Assembly: GCF_001440345.1 (NCBI RefSeq)
Contig: NZ_LJYX01000006.1
Span: 62,001 to 126,000, forward strand
DNA: 64,000 bases
Direction of reading: 5' to 3'
From: Colwellia sp. TT2012
GTDB taxonomy: Bacteria > Pseudomonadota > Gammaproteobacteria > Enterobacterales > Alteromonadaceae
The notes below the pieces were generated by a model. It saw only the letters and a program-made list of their open reading frames with translations, was not told the DNA's origin and searched no databases. Shown here piece by piece: positions 18,586-27,394 of this stretch; positions within the stretch are counted from its first letter, which is position 1; every line of letters starts with the position of its first letter. A program made the position numbers and the translations under genes.

Positions 18586-18900
18586 ATGATGATTGCAAGA
18601 TGGTGTATTGATGCAAAATTTGGCCACAAGCCCGAAGTGGTTGAAGCGCTCACTCAATGGTTTGATGAAGTGGGCTCTCAAATAGGCTGGACTAAAGAGA
18701 ACTCTCGAATTTTAGTGGGTTCAGTTGGGGCATTAGAGTCGAGTATTATTTCAGAAGTGACCATTGAAAACTTAACTCAGCTCAATGATGCTTGGCAAAA
18801 GTTGGCTGAGATTGATGCCCATAAAGAGTGGAGTAAAACCTTAGAACCCCATGTAGTTTCAGGTACAGCTAAATGGGAGATTTATCGCATTATTGAGTGA
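18586..18900 (+). CDS. Conserved hypothetical small protein, possible dimeric alpha-beta barrel
   Basis: 104 aa, soluble, no signal peptide. A strand-helix-strand pattern (MMIARWCIDAKFGHKPEVVEALTQWFDEVG, later IISEVTIENLTQLNDAWQKLAEIDAHKEWSKTLEPHV) recalls NIPSNAP/Dabb-type dimeric alpha-beta barrels, but no diagnostic residues allow a family call. The ATG is preceded by GGAGACC at workable spacing. It stands alone after the deacetylase remnant and before a convergent sensor kinase. Confidence 0.6.
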   Translation: MMIARWCIDAKFGHKPEVVEALTQWFDEVGSQIGWTKENSRILVGSVGALESSIISEVTIENLTQLNDAWQKLAEIDAHKEWSKTLEPHVVSGTAKWEIYRIIE

Positions 18901-19047
18901 ATTATTGAATAAATTGCCGAGTAAAAGTAAGCTGCTATTGATAAACCTATCGTTATTAATAGCCGCTTAACAGCATATTAAGACTGACTACTGTGCAGGG
19001 GCATATTCACGGAACAACTATTCTCTGCCTACAAGGCGACCCTATTT

Positions 19048-20556
19048 TTAGCTCAATTCTGCCTGTTGAGCTAATACGGGTATCAATAATGAAAAGCTAC
19101 TGCCATTGCCAAGCTCACTTTTAACTATTAGTTCAGAATTAAGTACTTGCGATAGCTTTTGACAAATAGCTAGCCCCAAGCCAGTATGTTGGATATTATC
19201 TTCAACGGCATTACTCGCCCTATATCTGGCATCAAATATGTAGGCGATATCTTCTTTACTTATACCGCTACCATTATCAGTAATACTTACTTTAACTTGT
19301 GTACTGAGCTGCGTAACTGTCATCACTATTTCACCGCCAAGGTCAGTATGTCTGATGGCATTTTCTAATAAATTGGTCATGATTCGCTCTAATTTAGCTA
19401 TATCAGAGTAAACAATATATTGGCAAGGCTGGGGTGTTAACGTTAACGAGATCTGTTTATCGGCAGCTTTTAAGGTGAATTTAGCCAGTATGTCATGTAA
19501 AAGTTCGCCAATGACAAAGGTTTCTAAATTAACGGTCACTTGACCATTTTCCAAATGAGCCAATTCAAAAATTTGATCGATAAGGCGCTTTAACTGCTCG
19601 ACGTTACGCTGCACTGTCGCTAAATAATCTTGTTGCTCGGCGCGGGATAAGTCATCGCCCTTAATCGCCAACGTCTCAATATAGCCTTGCATAGTCGCTA
19701 ACGGTGTCCGTAGATCATGAGACAAGTGTGCTAATAATTCTCGGCGTATTCTGTCATTTTCAGTCAATAATGAAAACTGCTGGTTAATTTGTCTAACCAT
19801 ATCGTTAAAAGTAGCGCCGAGAAAGTGCACTTCATTATGGTTAATACCATGGCTGGCCGCTGAACCCCATTGCTTGAGCTTAACTTTAGTTTGATCAAAT
19901 TGCACCGCTTTAAGCGCTTGCATTTGTTTTGCCAGCTCTTTTACCGGTTGAGTAAAATAGTGGAATACCGCTAGTAAAACCAGCAGCAGTAATAATAAGC
20001 TGGCGAGTACAAAGGCGCCGTATTTTTGTATGTCTTTATCGGCTTGTACTTGGCTAAAAATTGAATCATAAATTTCTCCACCAATAATAATATATAAATA
20101 ACCCTGTAGGCGTTCACCTTGATAAATAGGGGAGATAGAAAATATTTTTTTATTGTTGATATCTCTAGGATCATCACCAAAAATCGGGATTTTTTTCGGG
20201 TTAGCAATGAGTTGTTTTAACGGTGTTAGCGATACCGACTGGCGTTTTATTTTAGTGGCCTCGGCGGAATAAGTTAAAATCTTACCTTGGGCATCGAGAA
20301 AGTAAAATTCAAAGGCTGGACCTAATAACATTAAGGTATGAAAAAGGTTTGCTAACGCTGCTTTATCATAAACGCCGTCTTGCAATAGGGGATTATCATG
20401 GGCTAAATGTTCGGCTAAGTGTAAGTGCAACTTTTGCTCAGCTTGGTACTTAGACTGCTGTACTAGGGAATTACTCCAATAAACCAGTAATGATGCCATC
20501 ATCATGAAAGCAGCACAGAGTATTAATGCTAAGCGTTGATAAAGTGATATTTTCAT
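19048..20556 (-). CDS. Sensor histidine kinase (two-component system 1)
   Basis: 502 aa. Transmembrane helix near residue 8-28, a periplasmic sensor region of about 145 residues, a second helix (ASLLLLLLVLLAVFHYF), HAMP (about 200-260), HisKA with phosphoacceptor His in LLAHLSHDLRTPLATMQGY, and HATPase_c with N-box NLLENAIRHT, ITDNGSGI and TGLGLAI. It lies 28 bases downstream of its response regulator and is the last gene of a spondin-spondin-RR-HK run on the minus strand. The signal is unknown; the linked spondin-domain proteins suggest an envelope or surface cue. Confidence 0.92.
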   Translation of the reverse strand: MKISLYQRLALILCAAFMMMASLLVYWSNSLVQQSKYQAEQKLHLHLAEHLAHDNPLLQDGVYDKAALANLFHTLMLLGPAFEFYFLDAQGKILTYSAEATKIKRQSVSLTPLKQLIANPKKIPIFGDDPRDINNKKIFSISPIYQGERLQGYLYIIIGGEIYDSIFSQVQADKDIQKYGAFVLASLLLLLLVLLAVFHYFTQPVKELAKQMQALKAVQFDQTKVKLKQWGSAASHGINHNEVHFLGATFNDMVRQINQQFSLLTENDRIRRELLAHLSHDLRTPLATMQGYIETLAIKGDDLSRAEQQDYLATVQRNVEQLKRLIDQIFELAHLENGQVTVNLETFVIGELLHDILAKFTLKAADKQISLTLTPQPCQYIVYSDIAKLERIMTNLLENAIRHTDLGGEIVMTVTQLSTQVKVSITDNGSGISKEDIAYIFDARYRASNAVEDNIQHTGLGLAICQKLSQVLNSELIVKSELGNGSSFSLLIPVLAQQAELS

Positions 20557-20584
20557 CTAAAGAAAGTCCTTATTATTCTACTCG

Positions 20585-21361
20585 CTAAGAAGCCGCCGGT
20601 GGCATTACCCCGGCTGAATTAAGTTTATAACCAACACCCCAAACGGTTTGGATTATTTTTGGCTCAGTACTATTTTCCTCAAGTTTATTTCTCAGACGAT
20701 TAATATGAGAATTCACTGTGTGTTCATAGCCATTGTGGTGGTAACCCCAAACACCATCAAGTAATTGCGCGCGTGAAAACACCTGATCAGGGTGTTGGCA
20801 GAAAAAATCTATTAACTCAAATTCTGTCGCGGTTAAGTTGATGGTTTTATTTTTATAGGTTACCTGGTGATACCTATGGTCAATATGAAGTTGTCCGATA
20901 GTTACTCCATTTTTCTCTAGTTCAGTGGATCCTAGTGGTGTTGCTGTTACCTGATCTGGCTGATTAGGTTTGTCAGCATTTTTTGCCTTAATGGCATGCA
21001 CCCGACGTAACTGACTTCTAACACGAGCCTGTAATTCTCGAATGCTAAAAGGCTTAGTCATATAATCATCTGCGCCCAGCTCAAGCCCCAATACCCTATC
21101 TATTTCAGATGTTTTAGATGTCAGCATAATAATGGATTGCAATGGTTTTTCTTGCCTAACTTGCCGGCAAATATCTAGCCCGCTAATACCTGGCAGCATC
21201 ACATCAAGTAAAATAAGCTGATAGTCTTGTGTTAATGCTTGTTGTAGTGCTTGCTCACCTTGGGTACAAATATCACAGTGTAGGTCTAACTCGGATAAAT
21301 GCACTTTAATAAGCTTGGCAATATCAATCTCGTCTTCAATAATTAAAATTTTATCTTTCAT
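20585..21361 (-). CDS. OmpR/PhoB-family response regulator (two-component system 1)
   Basis: 258 aa. Receiver domain with phospho-Asp in YQLILLDVMLPGISG and the conserved Lys in DDYMTKPFSIREL. The C-terminal winged helix contains LTATEFELIDFFCQHPDQVFSRAQLLDGVWGYH and HINRLRNKLEE. A slightly long linker (about 25 residues rich in K, N, P and T) joins the domains. Paired with the histidine kinase 28 bases downstream; 93 bases separate it from the lipoprotein gene upstream, and that spacer holds a palindromic TIR pair. Confidence 0.93.
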   Translation of the reverse strand: MKDKILIIEDEIDIAKLIKVHLSELDLHCDICTQGEQALQQALTQDYQLILLDVMLPGISGLDICRQVRQEKPLQSIIMLTSKTSEIDRVLGLELGADDYMTKPFSIRELQARVRSQLRRVHAIKAKNADKPNQPDQVTATPLGSTELEKNGVTIGQLHIDHRYHQVTYKNKTINLTATEFELIDFFCQHPDQVFSRAQLLDGVWGYHHNGYEHTVNSHINRLRNKLEENSTEPKIIQTVWGVGYKLNSAGVMPPAAS

Positions 21362-21396
21362 AGGGTGGCCAATAAGTGGGCAAAGCCACCTATAAC

Positions 21397-21436
21397 CAAG
21401 CGAACTAATTAAGTCTGCAATTAATTAATCCGCTTG
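21397..21436. repeat. Compact palindrome made of family R3 TIRs
   Basis: CAAGCGAACTAATTAAGT (21397-21414) and AATTAATTAATCCGCTTG (21419-21436) are inverted repeats separated by 4 bases. The right arm and its flank match the right end of the 256-bp element at 7235-7490. It sits between the spondin lipoprotein gene and the response regulator gene and would form a hairpin in the transcript. Confidence 0.65.
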
Positions 21437-21454
21437 CTATATTGACCTAGCGCA

Positions 21455-22210
21455 CTACTTCGTTCGAGTAATGGTTAATTTAACAGCAGGGTTATCAAAA
21501 CGATGCGCCTGAGTTAATACTGAGCTAGATAAACCATCATCTTTGCTAACGACACCAGAATGATAGCCGACTAAGTCGATATCATTGCGATCGGCATCAA
21601 AACCTACTCCGCCGTCTGCTGGGCCCGGAATGGTACCGACCGCTTCATTATTTTGCTCGGTACCTGAATCATAGACATTTAATCGCCATGATTTTTCCTG
21701 ATTAAGCACTAATGTTGATATATCTACTCCAGTAAGACCCGAGAAAGCATCATTTGTATTCACCAACATAGTAACAACCGTTAAATAATTTGCCATCGGC
21801 TCAGTGGTGCTGATGTTTAAAGTGACGCTAGCCCCTGGTGGCACTGGGCCGGCACTGCTTGTTGTTGCCAGATTACTCTCTAGGGCTAGGAAGTCACTAT
21901 TATCACCACCTTCGGCGAGTTTTTCTAAGGCAACAGAGGCACTTTGGCCCACTTGCCACATTTTACTATCACCGTGCAGTATCACTGCTATAGGTGATAA
22001 AGGTTGGCCATAGGTTAAATTAGTGAGGGTTATTGAATAACTATATTCCATCGGCGGTTGCACCAGCGGAGTATAATTATCATCACTGTATTTGTAGCTA
22101 TCACCACAGGCGGCTAAACCGAGGGTAAGTAAGCTGACAATAACTATTTGATAAAGTGAGTTTTTAGCAGTTTTTCTGCTAATATTTTTTTGAGCGTTAA
22201 AGGTTAACAT
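21455..22210 (-). CDS. Spondin-domain lipoprotein
   Basis: 251 aa. Lipoprotein signal LLTLGLAACGDS (lipobox LAAC) then a Spondin_N-like domain: YSITLTNLTYGQPLSPIAVILH, ALEKLAEGGD, PPGASVTLNIS, and VYDSGTEQNNEAVGTIPGP. Spondin_N domains in bacteria are secreted or surface-attached and their ligands are mostly unknown. It starts 9 bases after the stop of a paralogous spondin gene, so the pair is one operon, followed by a response regulator and histidine kinase. The two paralogues differ in anchoring: this one is a lipoprotein, the other has a plain signal peptide. Confidence 0.85.
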   Translation of the reverse strand: MLTFNAQKNISRKTAKNSLYQIVIVSLLTLGLAACGDSYKYSDDNYTPLVQPPMEYSYSITLTNLTYGQPLSPIAVILHGDSKMWQVGQSASVALEKLAEGGDNSDFLALESNLATTSSAGPVPPGASVTLNISTTEPMANYLTVVTMLVNTNDAFSGLTGVDISTLVLNQEKSWRLNVYDSGTEQNNEAVGTIPGPADGGVGFDADRNDIDLVGYHSGVVSKDDGLSSSVLTQAHRFDNPAVKLTITRTK

Positions 22211-22219
22211 GATGTACCC

Positions 22220-22939
22220 CTATAGCACGGTAATGGTGAGTTTAGCGACAGGATTTAACCAACGTTGTACACTATTGTTAATATCACTTTTGCCAGCAGA
22301 CATATCATCATCACCTAAGCTACCGCGGTGAATATGAACTTTGTCATTAGACTCCATATCGGTAACGCCAGTGCCATTCATGCCTATACTGGCATCAAGT
22401 GGTGGTGGTACTGGCATGCCAGCCTCTCCTGGAACGCCACTGCCACGGATTTCATCGTTCGCTTCTGTGCCAGCATCATAGGCATTTAAAAATACCGTAT
22501 AAGTGCCCGCTTCTTCAGGTATTTCCCAGCTATCTAAGCCAACAAAACCGTCGTTAGAAGGTAATATCATCGCGGCAAGTGACAGATGGGTATTGGCGCT
22601 ATCATTGGTTAAGGTAAAGCTTGCTGACATCGATGGAGCTAATAACCCACCCGCTGGGTTTTCATTTATATTGGCGTCAGCATTACTTAATAGGCTGACT
22701 AAGCCAGATATATCACCGCCTTCGGCCATTGCTTGTAGCTCAGTACTGGCCATATCACTCAGCATAAATAGTCGACTTTCATTGCTGTGGGCGGCAGTAA
22801 CAACTGGGGTGAAATGCAACCCTTGAGTTAAATTAGTGACAGTAATGGATAATTCTTGTGCCATCGTTGTGGTACTGGCTAGCGCGAGTGCTAGCAGAGT
22901 TAATGTGGCTTTCATTGGCGATTGCTTGATTACTTTCAT
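22220..22939 (-). CDS. Secreted spondin-domain protein
   Basis: 239 aa from the chosen start MKVIKQSPMKATLTLLALAL, which has AAGGAAAG at good spacing; an in-frame ATG 60 bases upstream (22999) would bury the signal peptide. Signal peptide ends TTTMAQ. The Spondin_N domain shows LSITVTNLTQGLHFTPVVTAAH, LQAMAEGGD, LAPSMSASFTLT and NAYDAGTEANDEIRGSGVPG, parallel to the next gene. It is the first gene of the four-gene run ending with a two-component system, so it is a plausible target or accessory of that system. Confidence 0.85.
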   Translation of the reverse strand: MKVIKQSPMKATLTLLALALASTTTMAQELSITVTNLTQGLHFTPVVTAAHSNESRLFMLSDMASTELQAMAEGGDISGLVSLLSNADANINENPAGGLLAPSMSASFTLTNDSANTHLSLAAMILPSNDGFVGLDSWEIPEEAGTYTVFLNAYDAGTEANDEIRGSGVPGEAGMPVPPPLDASIGMNGTGVTDMESNDKVHIHRGSLGDDDMSAGKSDINNSVQRWLNPVAKLTITVL

Positions 22940-23287
22940 GATACTTTCCTTGGTAGTTAGACTTATGTTGTTTGCATTTTTCTTGTCAGAGTAAGGCAAG
23001 TATGTCGGGGAATTATCGCTAGTAGATCACGCTTTTATCACTTATTAATGAAGAATTAATCACAGAAGTATCACAGCCGTGCATGTTTAAGGGTTTAACG
23101 CCACGGCCAGCGCATTATAACGCCAAGGTATATAGGGTTTGCGGTATTTCATAATTTCTAGGTAGGGTAGCTCTACGACCCCCCGCTGTAGTTCAGCATT
23201 ACTGAAAAAACAAACGAGACGCATACCGACTGTAAATACAGTGCTTGTTCGAGTTTGATGGATTTCTATTGCGGTAATGCTAGAAAT
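22940..23287. other. 348-base gap: promoter region of the spondin operon and a repeat-like stretch
   Basis: The first 100 bases should carry the promoter of the minus-strand spondin operon. From about 23135 to 23280 the sequence has two direct occurrences of TTGCGGTA followed by similar TTTCTAG/CTAGAAATTC stretches, suggesting a further small intergenic repeat of unknown family. No gene seen. Confidence 0.4.
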
Positions 23288-23461
23288 TCACGGCATTTCA
23301 ATTTCCGCAATATCTTCAACCTCTTCACCAATCAGCTTCATTTGATTTAAAGCATAGAGGCCAATGATTAATATTAAGCCAATGTTAATAAAGGCATTCA
23401 CAATGAGTTTTTTCTTTATGGTGAATTGAAAAGCATATTTTTGCTTAGAATTATTAGGCAT
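23288..23461 (-). pseudogene. N-terminal fragment of a methyl-accepting chemotaxis protein
   Basis: 57 codons: MPNNSKQKYAFQFTIKKKL, then the membrane helix IVNAFINIGLILIIGLYALN, then QMKLIGEEVEDIAEIEMP and a stop. Basic residues followed by one helix and an acidic start of a sensor region are how many methyl-accepting chemotaxis proteins begin. The stop follows directly, and no HAMP or signalling domain is found downstream. The remainder was evidently lost and replaced by unrelated sequence. A free-standing 57-aa membrane protein cannot be ruled out. Confidence 0.55.
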
Positions 23462-23561
23462 AACTGTTGTTAGTCTTTGCTGATTTAATCGCTATCTACA
23501 AAGTATAATAAAAAGCCTGATTTTTATGGGTTTTTGTCGTGATTTTACCTAAAACCGCTGT

Positions 23562-24857
23562 TTATTTCGGAAAGTTTAAGGTAAAGCAGGCACCGGATAG
23601 TCGTTGGCTATTGCTGGCGTTAATGCTGCCTTGATGCCAGTCCATGACTTTACTGCAAATAGCTAAGCCTAAGCCAAAATGACCTTGCTCTCTTGACCTA
23701 TCGGCATCGAGTTTGACAAAGGGGGTGAAGATAATGGCGAGTTTATCATTTGCGATGCCTTTGCCATCATCTTCAACGGTAATGGTCAGTTGTTGATTGC
23801 TATTGGTTATGGTGAGTAATACTTGGCTGTTGGCGTAGCCAATGGCATTGCTAATAAGATTGACTAGGGCGCGATAGCTCCAGTGGTAATCTAATGGATA
23901 AACTATGCTGTTATCGCCCGTTAACTGTACGACAATATTTTTTTGTTCTGCCAGTACTTGGCAATCATTGATAGCCGAGGTGATTAGGGCACAAATATTG
24001 GTTGGCTGCTTTTTTAAATTTAGCCCTTGGCGCTCCATCGAGGCATAATCAAGAAAAGCACTGGTCATTTCCTCCATGCGTGTTAATTCATTGTCCATGC
24101 GCGATAAATAATTATTTTTCTTTTCAACGGAGTTACTGTCTAAGGCGGCTTCTATACCAAAACGTAAACAAGCCATTGGTGTACGAATATCATGGGATAA
24201 GCTGCGGGCGAGGATTTTATTATCGGCGACGAGTTTTTCTAGTTTACTGGCCATGGTATTAAAGCTTTGCTCTAACACTTTTATGTAAGATAAGCGGCTA
24301 CTGGCGATACGCACATCAAGCTGTCCTGAGCCTATTTTAGCGGCGGCATTGTTGAGTAGGTATAAACGTCTAGTTAAGGGTATTAACCATAAAATAAATA
24401 TGAAACATATGCTTAGGTAGAGTGTTAACGTTAAGATGAAATTAATATTGTCGTCATCTGCTGTTTCAGTGGGTAGTTCAAGACGCAAAAGAAACTCAGG
24501 GTGGTTGGCTATGCTTTTTAATAAATATTGATTTTCACTTGAGGCTAGCAGTAAGCCTCCTGGCAGGGTTAATTGCGCAATGAGTGAGCTAGGTAGGGCG
24601 ATTTTTTTACTTGAGGCTAAGCTAGTATCCATTTGGTAATGTTGTTGAAATTGCTTAACTCTTTCGTTTAACTCTAGGCTGTTGAGCGAGCTCAGTTCGC
24701 TAGTAAGCCCATTGAGTAGCTGTCGGTAGACCGTGGTCGTTTTCGTTTCAGTTATGGTATCTTCCGTGGCATATGCCACTAGTTCATCGAGCCCCCAGCC
24801 AATAAAAAAAAGCGAGCCTAACACGGTAAAAATGATACTGATATAGAGGCCACGCAT
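23562..24857 (-). CDS. Sensor histidine kinase (two-component system 2)
   Basis: 431 aa. Two membrane helices (ISIIFTVLGSLFFIGWGL near the start and INFILTLTLYLSICFIFILWLIPL near 145), HAMP-like linker, HisKA with RSLSHDIRTPMACLRFG, and HATPase_c with NLISNAIGYANSQ, VEDDGKGI and FGLGLAI. Its gene starts 2 bases after the response regulator stop. The layout resembles RstB-like kinases. It closes the MipA-DUF3019-RR-HK run, an arrangement I recall from Shewanella. Confidence 0.92.
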   Translation of the reverse strand: MRGLYISIIFTVLGSLFFIGWGLDELVAYATEDTITETKTTTVYRQLLNGLTSELSSLNSLELNERVKQFQQHYQMDTSLASSKKIALPSSLIAQLTLPGGLLLASSENQYLLKSIANHPEFLLRLELPTETADDDNINFILTLTLYLSICFIFILWLIPLTRRLYLLNNAAAKIGSGQLDVRIASSRLSYIKVLEQSFNTMASKLEKLVADNKILARSLSHDIRTPMACLRFGIEAALDSNSVEKKNNYLSRMDNELTRMEEMTSAFLDYASMERQGLNLKKQPTNICALITSAINDCQVLAEQKNIVVQLTGDNSIVYPLDYHWSYRALVNLISNAIGYANSQVLLTITNSNQQLTITVEDDGKGIANDKLAIIFTPFVKLDADRSREQGHFGLGLAICSKVMDWHQGSINASNSQRLSGACFTLNFPK

Positions 24858-24859
24858 GG

Positions 24860-25588
24860 TTATTCGTCAATAACAAAGTTTGATTTTTCTTGCCAAGCAT
24901 CACTAACAAATAAATAGCCTTTACCCCAAATAGTTTTAAATTTTTTCGGTTTTTGTGGGTCATCATTAAATAATTTACGTAAGGTTGATAACATCACGTC
25001 AAAACGTCTATCTTGGCCATCATATTCGCGTTTTTTCAGCGCTTTAAAAACAGAGTCTCTGTCAACTACACTGCCAGCATGTTGGGCTAAATAGGTGAGA
25101 AAGGCAAAGAGGCTGGTTGATAAGTCTACTTCTTTACCTTGATAAACGACACGTTTTGCTGCTTGGTTTATGGTCAGTTCACCAAAAATCAGTTCGCTAT
25201 TGGGGTTGATTTCTGCTTTGTTTCTATGGCTGAGTTGACGGTTAATGCGCGCTAATAAAGCCCGTGGTCGAACGGGTTTTATCACATAGTCATCCGCGCC
25301 AGCTTCTAAGCCAATCACTTCATCAAATTCATCGGCGCGGGCGGTTAACATAATAATTGGCACTTGTTGGCTCGGCTTATGTTGACGAATAAGCCGGCAA
25401 ACCTCTATGCCATTTAAACCAGGTAACATAACGTCGAGTAAAACGATATCAGTGCTATTTTTCTTAATAACATCTAAGACTAAGTCACCACGGGCGACAT
25501 GGGTGACATTAAAGCCCTGTTCGGTTAAATATTCACAGACCCAATTAGCAAGGCTAATATCATCTTCCACCAATAAAACATTGTGCAT
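24860..25588 (-). CDS. OmpR/PhoB-family response regulator (two-component system 2)
   Basis: 242 aa. Receiver with phospho-Asp in TDIVLLDVMLPGLNG and the DDYVIKPVRPRALLARI motif. The winged-helix domain has LSTSLFAFLTYLAQHAGSVVDRDSVFKAL, FDVMLSTLRKLFNDDP and IWGKGYLFVSDAW, like RstA-type regulators. It lies two bases upstream of its kinase gene and 261 bases downstream of the DUF3019 gene; that gap contains a hairpin. Confidence 0.93.
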   Translation of the reverse strand: MHNVLLVEDDISLANWVCEYLTEQGFNVTHVARGDLVLDVIKKNSTDIVLLDVMLPGLNGIEVCRLIRQHKPSQQVPIIMLTARADEFDEVIGLEAGADDYVIKPVRPRALLARINRQLSHRNKAEINPNSELIFGELTINQAAKRVVYQGKEVDLSTSLFAFLTYLAQHAGSVVDRDSVFKALKKREYDGQDRRFDVMLSTLRKLFNDDPQKPKKFKTIWGKGYLFVSDAWQEKSNFVIDE

Positions 25589-25744
25589 TTTATCTATACC
25601 TACCCTTTTATTTAGTTACCGCTTTAGTGTTTATTAAATGCTCTGTTCCATAATACTATTGTCTACATTGTAACTATAAGATTTGAGCATTGCAGAAGTG
25701 ATAAAAGCGAGCTTCACCAGCATGACGGTATATGGATATACACT

Positions 25745-25768
25745 GGACAGTACAGGAGCATACTGTCC
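25745..25768. repeat. Hairpin between the DUF3019 gene and response regulator gene
   Basis: GGACAGTA (25745-25752) and TACTGTCC (25761-25768) form a perfect 8-bp stem with an 8-base loop. No T run follows on either strand, so a rho-independent terminator is unlikely; it may be a processing or attenuation structure or part of a larger intergenic repeat. Confidence 0.5.
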
Positions 25769-25849
25769 TGATGCTTGTGTAGAACCCCATGGACGGGTTT
25801 ACGCGTATCGCTGGTTTACTCAGCAATACTAAACTACCACAGAGCCTTT

Positions 25850-26263
25850 TTAAAACAGTCGCCAACGACGTTTACGCGCGATATTTTTATGTTGCCAGCT
25901 TACCTCAACTTGAGTCTCGGCTATGACTTTATCATCACTGACTGTGCGCAGTTGATACTTAATAGTTTTGTTGGATTCAAACTCAACATTTATTAGCACC
26001 TGGTTATTGTTTTGCCAACAACCTAACTGCTTATTTTTACCTAGTTGATATAAGCAAAAACTTTGCTTGGTCGATGATTGCCATTGCAATTCTACCGTGG
26101 CAAAACAAGCGCGTCCTTGTCGTAAGGTGACACACTGCTCGGGCAGGGCGGTAAAAGTTACTTCTGCATGGTTAGTCGTTTTGACCTCATTAGCGTTAAC
26201 TTGCCCAGCCAATAATAAGCTATAGAGCAAGACTAGCGGTACTTTTACATGAGCTATGGCCAT
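25850..26263 (-). CDS. DUF3019 family periplasmic protein
   Basis: 137 aa from the chosen start MAIAHVKVPLVLLYSLLLAG, which gives a normal signal peptide ending QVNA. An in-frame ATG at 26299 overlaps the end of the MipA gene and gives an over-long N-terminus; the choice is uncertain because the AAGGA motif abuts the 26263 ATG. The mature protein has LPEQCVTLRQGRACFATVELQWQ and ends KRRWRLF, with five cysteines, features I associate with DUF3019. Function unknown. In Shewanella and Colwellia it accompanies MipA/OmpV and a two-component system, as here. Confidence 0.8.
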   Translation of the reverse strand: MAIAHVKVPLVLLYSLLLAGQVNANEVKTTNHAEVTFTALPEQCVTLRQGRACFATVELQWQSSTKQSFCLYQLGKNKQLGCWQNNNQVLINVEFESNKTIKYQLRTVSDDKVIAETQVEVSWQHKNIARKRRWRLF

Positions 26264-26276
26264 TCCTTTGCCAACA

Positions 26277-27242
26277 TTAAAATACATAAAGTACCCCAAG
26301 CATTACTTGGCTCAGTTTGTTTTTATCAATTAAAGGGCTGCGCTTTATTTTATTCGCGTAAAAACTTTGCGTAATACCCGCATTAAACGACCAACTTGCT
26401 GATAAAGGGTATTGTGCATAGACTTCTAATTGCGCACGAAAACCACCATCGGAGTGATATAAGGGTCGGTTTGGCGCTACTTCATCGGCGTTGATACCAA
26501 TATAATAGTCCATCAAGGCTTCATCGTAATAAGTCAGCCCCGCACCTAAATAAATATCCCAATTGCGATAAGGCCATAAATAACTATAAAAACTATCGAC
26601 AATAATGCCAGTAACCTTACCTTCCGCCTGACCTCTAGCAAAGTCTATGGTAAACAGTGCATTGTCAAAATAATGAGAGTATCTCAGGGCAATGCCTCTG
26701 GTATAATCTCGCTCAGCTAAATCTGAAAATAGCGATTCATCGGCATCTTGATACAGAACTAAGTCAGTTGGAACGTAACCACTCATGTAAGCTTTGGCAA
26801 TAATATCAACTTGCCAATGTTCTTTTATTAGCAGTTGATAGCCAAATTCTAAACCTAATAATATAGCGGCAGAGCGACGTTGGTTGGTCTGTATAAAGAA
26901 ACCTTTGTAAGAAAGATCAATTAACAAACCCAGTTGAAAATATTGCCAGGCATCGGTTTGTTCTACGCCGGTAAGTACCACAGGATCATGTGCCATTGAT
27001 AAATCCAACATGATATGCCAGTCAAAGTCATCTTTTACTATTGGGCTATTTGGATCGCTAGAGTAACTTGTCTCACTGATATAGTCTGTATTGCTTGCAT
27101 AGGTTTTATCACTTTGATAACTTTCTTGCTCAGATGCCTGACTTGGTAGGGTAAACAAAGATAATAAAATACAGCTAACGATAAGCCATCTCTGCCAATA
27201 AGTACGGGAGTCGTGTAATGCTAATTTTGAAGCGCTAGGCAT
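26277..27242 (-). CDS. MipA/OmpV family outer-membrane protein
   Basis: 321 aa with an N-terminal hydrophobic segment (LIVSCILLSLFTLPSQA). A beta-barrel follows, with VEQTDAWQYFQLGLLIDLSYKGFFIQTNQRR, GLEFGYQLLI, ALRYSHYFDNALFTIDFARGQAEG and the C-terminal QVMLGVLYVF, as in MipA/OmpV proteins. The founding member scaffolds MltA and PBP1B in E. coli, but most relatives are of unknown role and several respond to envelope stress. First gene of a run with DUF3019, RR and HK genes. Confidence 0.85.
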   Translation of the reverse strand: MPSASKLALHDSRTYWQRWLIVSCILLSLFTLPSQASEQESYQSDKTYASNTDYISETSYSSDPNSPIVKDDFDWHIMLDLSMAHDPVVLTGVEQTDAWQYFQLGLLIDLSYKGFFIQTNQRRSAAILLGLEFGYQLLIKEHWQVDIIAKAYMSGYVPTDLVLYQDADESLFSDLAERDYTRGIALRYSHYFDNALFTIDFARGQAEGKVTGIIVDSFYSYLWPYRNWDIYLGAGLTYYDEALMDYYIGINADEVAPNRPLYHSDGGFRAQLEVYAQYPLSASWSFNAGITQSFYANKIKRSPLIDKNKLSQVMLGVLYVF

Positions 27243-27394
27243 AAGCTGTTATAAGCCGACATAAGTAAAGGTAACACAATGTTACCATGTTGTTACCTTT
27301 TGATACTTGTCATCGGCTTGGTTAATTGTTTAAAAAATGTAAGTAAAGCTATCCTCAACGTTATTTCAAGCTAAAGCTAATGCAGAACTTGCTG

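Noticed and set aside
25745..25768. Rho-independent terminator between DUF3019 and the response regulator genes
   Set aside because: The stem is good but no T run follows on either strand, so it is listed only as a hairpin.
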